From: Prochlorococcus sp. AG-432-D11
GTDB taxonomy: Bacteria > Cyanobacteriota > Cyanobacteriia > PCC-6307 > Cyanobiaceae
Length of the DNA stretch: 41,421 bases
Direction of reading: 5' to 3'
Assembly (NCBI GenBank): GCA_003212885.1
Contig: QCOP01000007.1
Location: 1 to 41,421 of the forward strand
The position numbers were made by a program, and so were the translations under genes. Below the pieces are notes generated by a model. The model was given only the letters and a program-made list of their open reading frames with translations. It made no database searches and was not told where the DNA came from. Every line of letters starts with the position of its first letter. Position 1 is the first letter of the stretch. Shown here one piece after another: positions 36,009-41,421 of the stretch.

Positions 36009-36287
36009 TTAACTTGCCAAATAACTGGTGATAACGGTTGAATCCCATATATGTCCACTGGCTTCAGCTATAGGTCTTGCACCTTCAAACATTTTTAATG
36101 CGGCGCCTTCTTCTCCCTGATGAATTACTAATACTGATGTCGGGTCATCCTTACTAACTCCTCTATATAAAGGTGTAATTCCTTTTGCTTTGTGCATTGC
36201 TTCGGCTTCTGGACTGTCAAAACCTTTAGCCCATTCAGCAAACGGAACAGAAATCTTGAAAGTGAATACTGTTGTTTCTAGTGCCAT
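36009..36287 (-). CDS. DUF3764-like small protein
   Basis: A 92-residue soluble protein that I associate with DUF3764, a family common in marine picocyanobacteria; the assignment is by remembered pattern only. Visible features are an N-terminal strand with TTVFTFKISVPFAEWAKGFDS, a middle GITPLYRGVSKDDPTSVLVIHQGE, and EGARPIAEASGHIWDSTVIT at the end. This suggests a ferredoxin-like or dimeric alpha-beta barrel fold of the antibiotic biosynthesis monooxygenase kind. There is no signal peptide and there are no cysteines. The function is unknown. It is flanked on both sides by non-coding stretches over 350 bases long, so it stands alone in the AT-rich region. Confidence 0.75.
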   Translation of the reverse strand: MALETTVFTFKISVPFAEWAKGFDSPEAEAMHKAKGITPLYRGVSKDDPTSVLVIHQGEEGAALKMFEGARPIAEASGHIWDSTVITSYLAS

Positions 36288-36638
36288 GAAAAAATAGAAT
36301 TGCTAGTGCCCAGACTATTACATGTTTCATATAATGTTCTATCTAACAATCTATTTTTTTAGATTCTTATGACACAAAAGAAAAATGCGTTGTTTTTAAT
36401 CTTGTGAGCATAATTAAATTTTCATAAAGGACGACTTCATTATTGCTGAGTTAGATTTGTTTCGCCAGGATGAGATGTTAATAAGTAATATCTAAAAAAG
36501 TAATTAGGTAAAGTCTTCTTGTTTGATAAAACAATCCTAATTTTGAACTATCTCTAACTTGATAAGCATATATTGTTTCTTGCCTACTTAGGTCAAAGAT
36601 TCCTCTGATTTAAAATTGTTTATTTCTTTCTTATCATT
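36288..36638. other. 351-base AT-rich non-coding stretch
   Basis: No open frame longer than about a dozen residues from an ATG, no tRNA and no strong hairpin were found here. It contains scattered A/T tracts and would have to hold the promoter of the DUF3764-like gene and the 3' end of the HAD-protein transcript. I see nothing else in it. Confidence 0.5.
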
Positions 36639-38771
36639 TTATTTATATCTAAGAATTACAAGAAAATCTTCATATATAAAAGAACATTTAATTTTTATTT
36701 TTTTGAATATATCGTTTGCGTTTAATGTTTTATTTCCAAAATTTGATTTTTTAGTATAACTTTGAAGACTATTACTTTGAGTCTTAGTATTCAGCTTTAC
36801 ATACAATTTTGAGTAAATTAGTAGCATCAAGTATATGGGAATATGAATTATATAGCCTAGTAATGGTGTATTTAATAAAGATAATTCCCTCCATGCTCGA
36901 CTCCCTGCAATTCTCTTATTTAATGCAATAGTTTGAAGATTTTTAGGACTTATGTTTTTTAAACTTGGTGATAATGGCTTTGCTATTGTTTTGTGTGAGA
37001 TGGCAAAGGATTCATTAACACATTTGATATTTTTAAAAATTTGTATCCACGATTTTTTTGGTTTACAAAAACAATGCTTTTGTAAAATCATTAATATACT
37101 TTGTAATTCATCATTGCTTCCTTGAAGAGAAGTTAAAGAGCTTGATGCAAATTTTTGAAGAGATTGGTTGAATTCTATGCGGAGATTTTTTTCACCGTCG
37201 TTTTCATAAATATTACAAAAAAGCAACTTCTTACTATAAGATTTTAATGAGTTTGAGCCATCACAACTTAAAAGAAGTTCAAATAATTGTAAGCGTCTAA
37301 AAAATTTAAAAATATCATTGTTTTCTATTTCTGTAGTTTGGTTTGTACTTTCTTGAAATACTGATTCATATCCGTATTTTGCGGCTTCGAAATTTCTGAG
37401 TTTCTTGACACCTAATAAATAAAATTTTGGTAATTTCTTAATGCCATATGAATTAAGTATGGAAGCAAGCATGTAGTGACACCTTAATGCCCAACCAAAA
37501 TCTACTATTGCTTTTTTTCTTTCTGAAAAAAGCCCAATTGATTGAAAATAATTGTAAGAAGCATTAGTTTCATTTTTTAAACTTTTACTTAAACGATCAA
37601 AGACCTTTTTATTTTCAAGACTTTTTAAAAAATTACACCAAATTTGATTATTATTTAAAATTAATTTTATGTCTTTAGGAATATTTTTATTTTGTTCTGC
37701 AGCCTCTCTATAGTCTTTAAGTGATATATCAAGGAATTCAAGAACTTGAATGATACTTTTGTTGTTAAAATACTCTTTTAATATGTCTAAATTAAACTTT
37801 TCATCTAGGTAAATACTAGATAGCATTAAAGCTTTTCTAGATACTGCAAAATAAATAATTTTAATTTGTAACTTCTTTTTGGTTATAAGATTTTTAAGGA
37901 TTATTTCTAATCCTAAGCAATCTCTTGAGCATAAATATAACTCTTTAATATCGGATCTTAAGCACTGGTTGATTATCCATTCTGCCAGTATCCATAAGAA
38001 AGGTCCAATGAAATAGCAAGTAAGATCATCATATATATTTCTTATTTGATGATTATTGCTTATTCTAAATGATCGTATAGAAGCAACTAATTTGGATGCT
38101 ATTAGACTAGATGTAGGAGAAATTAGATTTGCTAATTCATGTTCTCTTTCTGTTAATGCAGAGGGTTTAATATATTTAGTTTTGATTTGTAGGCGCTTTG
38201 CTTGAACAATATCTGAATGATAATTATTTCCGTGATGCTTCAGTTGGTGAGCTTGTATTTTTTCATTTTTTAGTACAGTTTTATATAAGGAGCCATCATC
38301 TTTTGATTTCTTATATTCACTTGATACGTATAGACTGTCTTTTGAATGGAAGAATCCATATTTAATTAATTGTTTTTTTAAGAATATAGTTGGTAAATAC
38401 ATATCAGAAATGAATATAACTTTGCCATATCTTTCTCTTGCTTTATTAACAAGTTTTAGTGTTTCGTAGCAAGGTAATAATGAATTCTCTTCTATCGATA
38501 ACTCAATATTTATTCCATTTTTTATAGATAAATCTGGGATTATTTTTTTTATTTCAATATAAATATCTTCTAGCTTTGGCTCTCCTTCCTTTATTTTATT
38601 TCTTACTAGATTCTCAGCTTGTTTTCTTATATTTGCAAATGATTCCTTGTATCTATCTCCAAATTGTTTTTTGAGATCTTCCTCAAGCTTTAGAGCAATC
38701 TCTAGAAATAAGTCATCAGGCTCTATATACAGCCTTGTTAAGCATGTATCATATACATCAAAAGACCACAT
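36639..38771 (-). CDS. Large HAD-superfamily protein of the surface-polysaccharide type (COG5610-like)
   Basis: A 710-residue protein. The N-terminal 200 residues are a HAD domain: motif I FDVYDTCLTR with D5 and D8, motif II VIFISDMYLP at about 115-125, and motif IV at about 178-192, HHGNNYHSDIVQAK, where the usual GDN is GNN. The middle part (about 250-470) has the second-domain pattern of COG5610 proteins, such as ELYLCSRDCLGLEIIL and KAIVDFGWALRCHYML. A hydrophobic segment at about 640-662 (LLGYIIHIPIYLMLLIYSKLY) may anchor the C-terminus. Such proteins occur in capsule and O-antigen loci; the substrate is unknown. Three sampled 60-base lines contain 8, 14 and 18 G+C, against 25 in a line of clpX, which suggests transfer. 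It is divergent from the SpsF-like gene. Confidence 0.75.
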   Translation of the reverse strand: MWSFDVYDTCLTRLYIEPDDLFLEIALKLEEDLKKQFGDRYKESFANIRKQAENLVRNKIKEGEPKLEDIYIEIKKIIPDLSIKNGINIELSIEENSLLPCYETLKLVNKARERYGKVIFISDMYLPTIFLKKQLIKYGFFHSKDSLYVSSEYKKSKDDGSLYKTVLKNEKIQAHQLKHHGNNYHSDIVQAKRLQIKTKYIKPSALTEREHELANLISPTSSLIASKLVASIRSFRISNNHQIRNIYDDLTCYFIGPFLWILAEWIINQCLRSDIKELYLCSRDCLGLEIILKNLITKKKLQIKIIYFAVSRKALMLSSIYLDEKFNLDILKEYFNNKSIIQVLEFLDISLKDYREAAEQNKNIPKDIKLILNNNQIWCNFLKSLENKKVFDRLSKSLKNETNASYNYFQSIGLFSERKKAIVDFGWALRCHYMLASILNSYGIKKLPKFYLLGVKKLRNFEAAKYGYESVFQESTNQTTEIENNDIFKFFRRLQLFELLLSCDGSNSLKSYSKKLLFCNIYENDGEKNLRIEFNQSLQKFASSSLTSLQGSNDELQSILMILQKHCFCKPKKSWIQIFKNIKCVNESFAISHKTIAKPLSPSLKNISPKNLQTIALNKRIAGSRAWRELSLLNTPLLGYIIHIPIYLMLLIYSKLYVKLNTKTQSNSLQSYTKKSNFGNKTLNANDIFKKIKIKCSFIYEDFLVILRYK

Positions 38772-38919
38772 ATACGAAATCTTATCAAAATAAGTTCATA
38801 TTATCAAACTCTAAAGTCATAGTGTAGTCAGTATTTTATTTTGTAAATTTAAGCTACCCAAAAAAATCTTGATTATTTAATATATATTTATTTCATTGGT
38901 CGTAATTTAATTTCTTGAA

Positions 38920-39657
38920 ATGAAAATAATTATAGGAATTCAAAGTCGGATTAGTTCTTCACGATTGCCTGCAAAGGCATTGTTGAGATTGGCAGATACT
39001 ACGGTTTTAGGAATGATAATTCAAAGAGCATTGACTACTACGTTTCCCGTTTATTTGCTTACTAGCGAGCATGAATATGATCATCTTCTAGAAAATGAAG
39101 CCTATAAGAATGGTGTTAATGGAGTTATTAAGGGGCCTTTAAATAATGTATTGGCTAGATTTATAAATTTAGCTGAGGAATATAAGCCTGATATAGTTAT
39201 TCGGGTAACAGCTGATAACCCTTTAACAGAGTTTAGATATATTAAACCTCTAGTAGATTACATGTTAGAAAATGGTATTGAATATAGTTGGATTAATCCA
39301 AGATTATGTCCAGATGGAACTAATTTAGAAGTTTTTGCGCCAAATCTTATTTTTAGATCTTCATCTGTTGATCATAGCCAATATAATAAAGAAAACGTCA
39401 CACCTTGGATGAAGAGTGTTTCTGGAAGCAAAAAGGATGCTTGTAATTCTTCGATTCAAAGTATTTTACCTATCAATGGACAGCATTATCATTTTGGAAT
39501 TGATACTTTAGATGATTACTGTAAGGTTTCAACTTTGATTGATCATTTAATTCAGAAAGGTTTTGATTGGAGACATCAAGATTTTGTTAAGGAATCTGTT
39601 TTAGAGGTTACAGGTTTAAATTCAAACTTCCCTTCAGGAAGAAGGCATGCTATATAG
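38920..39657 (+). CDS. SpsF-like cytidylyltransferase
   Basis: A 245-residue nucleotidyltransferase of the SpsF/NeuA-type family (COG1861), whose members are thought to activate acidic or amino sugars as CMP-sugars for surface glycans. The N-terminal CTP-binding motif is IQSRISSSRLPAKALLRLAD, with R10, S14, R15, P17 and K19 in the R-x-x-S-x-R-L-P-x-K pattern. VLGMIIQRAL, VIRVTADNPLTE (the metal-binding aspartate) and the late FGIDTLDDYCKV segment follow. It is complete in length. Its start is 148 bases from the HAD-gene start, so the two share a divergent promoter region. No sugar-synthesis or glycosyltransferase gene sits beside it, so the sugar is unknown. The name SpsF is by family, not function. 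Confidence 0.85.
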   Translation: MKIIIGIQSRISSSRLPAKALLRLADTTVLGMIIQRALTTTFPVYLLTSEHEYDHLLENEAYKNGVNGVIKGPLNNVLARFINLAEEYKPDIVIRVTADNPLTEFRYIKPLVDYMLENGIEYSWINPRLCPDGTNLEVFAPNLIFRSSSVDHSQYNKENVTPWMKSVSGSKKDACNSSIQSILPINGQHYHFGIDTLDDYCKVSTLIDHLIQKGFDWRHQDFVKESVLEVTGLNSNFPSGRRHAI

Positions 39658-39741
39658 ATCCAATGTTATTTGTTAATGTCTAATTTCTTGTAGTATTTCA
39701 AGAGTTCAATATGATTTAGTTTGATAGATTCTTTCAGATTG

Positions 39742-40194
39742 TTATTTTTTTTTTAATAAGCTTTGACTAATACATTTTTCAAAACCTAATTGCTCATAAA
39801 AATTTGAGCTTTTTGTTGTCATCAGATATATCCGTTCGACGTTCTTGATTTGGGAGGATGATAGAAGGGCCTTAACAACCTTACTTCCGAGTCCTTGGCC
39901 TTGAGAGTCTTCTGAAACTACTATGTCCCATAGAACTGCGCGAAAGATTCCATCGCTTGTTGCTCTACCAAAGCCAATAATTTTGTTGTGTTTCCATAAG
40001 CTGATTACGATTGTGCTTCCTGCTAAAGCTTGTCTTAATTCTTTGTAACTTCTTTTTTGGGCCCAAAAAGTGTGTTTATCTAAAAGATCTCTTAATTGGG
40101 ATAACCCTTTACGTGGCAGCAAATTAGGCCCTAGGCCAAATAAGCGTAGACCTGGTGCTCCTGATGCGTGACGAATAAGAATAATATCTGCCAT
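39742..40194 (-). CDS. GNAT-family N-acetyltransferase
   Basis: A 150-residue acyltransferase using acetyl-CoA; the substrate is unknown. GNAT features are the strand-turn LWKHNKIIGFGRATSDG, VLWDIVVSEDSQGQGLGSKVVKALL with the Q-x-x-G-x-G CoA-phosphate loop (SQGQGLG), and the C-terminal YLMTTKSSNFYEQLGFEKC, which carries the typical F-Y-x-x-x-G-F end. The frame is open to a TTG at 40209, but the ATG at 40194 (MADIILIRHAS) is preferred. It is divergent from secA with about 140 bases between starts. Its base composition is closer to the core genes than to the HAD gene, so it may mark the end of the accessory stretch. Confidence 0.88.
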   Translation of the reverse strand: MADIILIRHASGAPGLRLFGLGPNLLPRKGLSQLRDLLDKHTFWAQKRSYKELRQALAGSTIVISLWKHNKIIGFGRATSDGIFRAVLWDIVVSEDSQGQGLGSKVVKALLSSSQIKNVERIYLMTTKSSNFYEQLGFEKCISQSLLKKK

Positions 40195-40334
40195 GGTCTG
40201 TCTTAACAATTCTTCTATGGAAGAGTTTGCTTTGGAATTAAAAGCTAATAGTTTTATAGCGCTTAATGCATTTTTTACGAAGGGGTTGAGAGGTTAGTTA
40301 GGCTTAATTAGTATTTTTGTTGTTTCTGCCAATC

Positions 40335-41421
40335 ATGCTTAAGCTTTTGCTGGGGGATCCCAATGCTCGTAAGCTAAAGCGCTATCAGCCATTAGTGACT
40401 GACATTAATCTCTTGGAAGATGAGATAGCTCCTTTAAGTGATGAAGATTTGCGTTCTAAAACCTTTGAATATAAAAGGCTTTTAGATAAAGCTGCTTCTC
40501 TGGATAAACAACGGGATTTGCTGGATGAGCTTCTACCTGAGGCTTTTGCGGTTGTTAGAGAAGCTAGTAAGCGAGTTCTGGGAATGAGACATTTTGATGT
40601 TCAATTGATTGGAGGAATGGTGCTCCATGAAGGACAGATTGCTGAAATGAAGACTGGCGAAGGAAAAACTTTGGTTGCCACCTTGCCAAGTTACTTAAAT
40701 GCTCTTACTGGACGTGGAGTGCACGTTGTCACAGTTAATGATTATCTTGCTAGACGCGATGCTGAGTGGATGGGACAAGTCCATCGATTTTTGGGTTTGT
40801 CAGTTGGTTTGATTCAGCAGGATATGAATCCAATTGAAAGAAGTAAGAACTATAAATCTGATATCACATATGCGACTAACTCAGAACTCGGCTTTGATTA
40901 TCTTAGAGACAATATGGCTGGTGATAAGAGTGAAATAGTACAAAGGGAATTTCAGTTTTGTATTATTGATGAAGTAGATTCAATCTTGATAGATGAGGCT
41001 CGCACGCCACTAATTATTTCTGGACAAATTGAAAGGCCTCAAGAAAAATATCAAAAAGCAGCTCAGGTAGTTTCTTCCCTCAAGAGAGCAGCTGAGATGG
41101 GAAAAGATGGTATAGATCCAGAAGGCGACTATGAAGTAGATGAGAAGCAAAGAACTTGCACTCTTACTGATGAGGGATTTCAAAAAGCTGAGAAGCTCCT
41201 TATGGTAAGTGACTTATATGATCCCAAGGACCCATGGGCGCATTACATTACAAATGCTCTTAAGGCCAAGGATTTATTTACTAAAGATGTTAACTACATT
41301 GTTAGGAATGAAGAAGCAGTAATTGTTGATGAATTTACTGGTCGCGTGATGCCTGGCCGAAGGTGGAGTGATGGACAACATCAAGCTATTGAAGCAAAGG
41401 AAAACTTACCCATTCAACCTG
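40335..41421 (+). CDS. secA: Protein translocase ATPase SecA (partial, C-terminus off the right edge)
   Basis: The motor that drives preproteins through SecYEG at the cytoplasmic and thylakoid membranes. The visible 362 codons start at the ATG at 40335 ([20 protein letters not shown]). They include [20 protein letters not shown], Walker [28 protein letters not shown], the [17 protein letters not shown] segment, the DEAD-type [21 protein letters not shown], and the beginning of the preprotein cross-linking domain up to [19 protein letters not shown]. The sequence then runs off the window. Confidence 0.97.
   Translation, partial: MLKLLLGDPNARKLKRYQPLVTDINLLEDEIAPLSDEDLRSKTFEYKRLLDKAASLDKQRDLLDELLPEAFAVVREASKRVLGMRHFDVQLIGGMVLHEGQIAEMKTGEGKTLVATLPSYLNALTGRGVHVVTVNDYLARRDAEWMGQVHRFLGLSVGLIQQDMNPIERSKNYKSDITYATNSELGFDYLRDNMAGDKSEIVQREFQFCIIDEVDSILIDEARTPLIISGQIERPQEKYQKAAQVVSSLKRAAEMGKDGIDPEGDYEVDEKQRTCTLTDEGFQKAEKLLMVSDLYDPKDPWAHYITNALKAKDLFTKDVNYIVRNEEAVIVDEFTGRVMPGRRWSDGQHQAIEAKENLPIQP

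Noticed and set aside
1-41421. CRISPR array, insertion sequence, prophage or anti-phage operon
   Set aside because: No regularly spaced repeats, transposase, integrase, phage structural, restriction or Cas-like protein was seen on either strand.

Overview
The window reads as a chromosomal segment of a marine picocyanobacterium, most likely Prochlorococcus. The support is gene content and order, not a database match: psbZ next to ribH, the sulfolipid pair sqdX-sqdB, a Ycf23 (DUF561) protein, an acyl-lipid desaturase, a DUF3764 protein, a four-ACT aspartate kinase, very short intergenic spaces and a low G+C content. No strain is asserted. Both ends are cut: rplI (L9) loses its C-terminus at the left edge and secA loses its C-terminus at the right edge.

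Layout. 1-1.2 kb: rplI and a desC-like desaturase on the minus strand. 1.3-7.1 kb, plus strand: an unrecognised protein with a possible HTH, a PLP enzyme of the methionine gamma-lyase/'aluminium resistance' family, the glycine-cleavage genes gcvH and gcvP, and a small basic protein. 7.1-11.8 kb, minus strand: seven co-directional genes read rpmI, rplT, a membrane-anchored TPR protein, thiG, a small Psb34/Ssl1498-like membrane protein (absent from simple long-ORF lists), sqdB, sqdX. 11.9-14.8 kb, plus: a SpoIID-domain protein and a processive family 2 glycosyltransferase. 14.8-20.2 kb, minus: the tig-clpP-clpX-dnaX protein quality-control and replication cluster. 20.3-24.3 kb, plus: asd-dapA (lysine branch) and RNase J. 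24.3-34.6 kb: tilS, ycf23, uvrB, lysC, holA, cobH and mutS in alternating orientation. 34.7-35.6 kb, plus: psbZ, ribH and tRNA-Gly(GCC).

From the tRNA-Gly to secA (35.6-40.2 kb) the character changes. The genes are sparse, long stretches are non-coding, and the base composition drops sharply. This part holds a DUF3764 protein, a 710-residue HAD-type protein of the kind found in surface-polysaccharide loci, a divergent SpsF-like cytidylyltransferase, and a GNAT acetyltransferase before secA. A degenerate copy of the tRNA-Gly T-arm lies about 95 bases beyond the tRNA, and a hairpin-rich stretch that could encode a small RNA follows it. I read this as a small accessory island at a tRNA gene; no integrase is present in the window.

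How the genes connect: asd, dapA and lysC serve aspartate-family amino-acid synthesis; sqdB/sqdX and desC shape thylakoid lipids; psbZ and the Psb34-like gene serve photosystem II; dnaX, holA, uvrB and mutS serve replication and repair; tig, clpP and clpX serve folding and proteolysis. Nothing resembling a CRISPR array, prophage, insertion sequence or known anti-phage system is visible. The parts most worth follow-up are the tRNA-adjacent island, an A9 run in dnaX, and a clamp-binding-like motif in an N-terminal extension of MutS.
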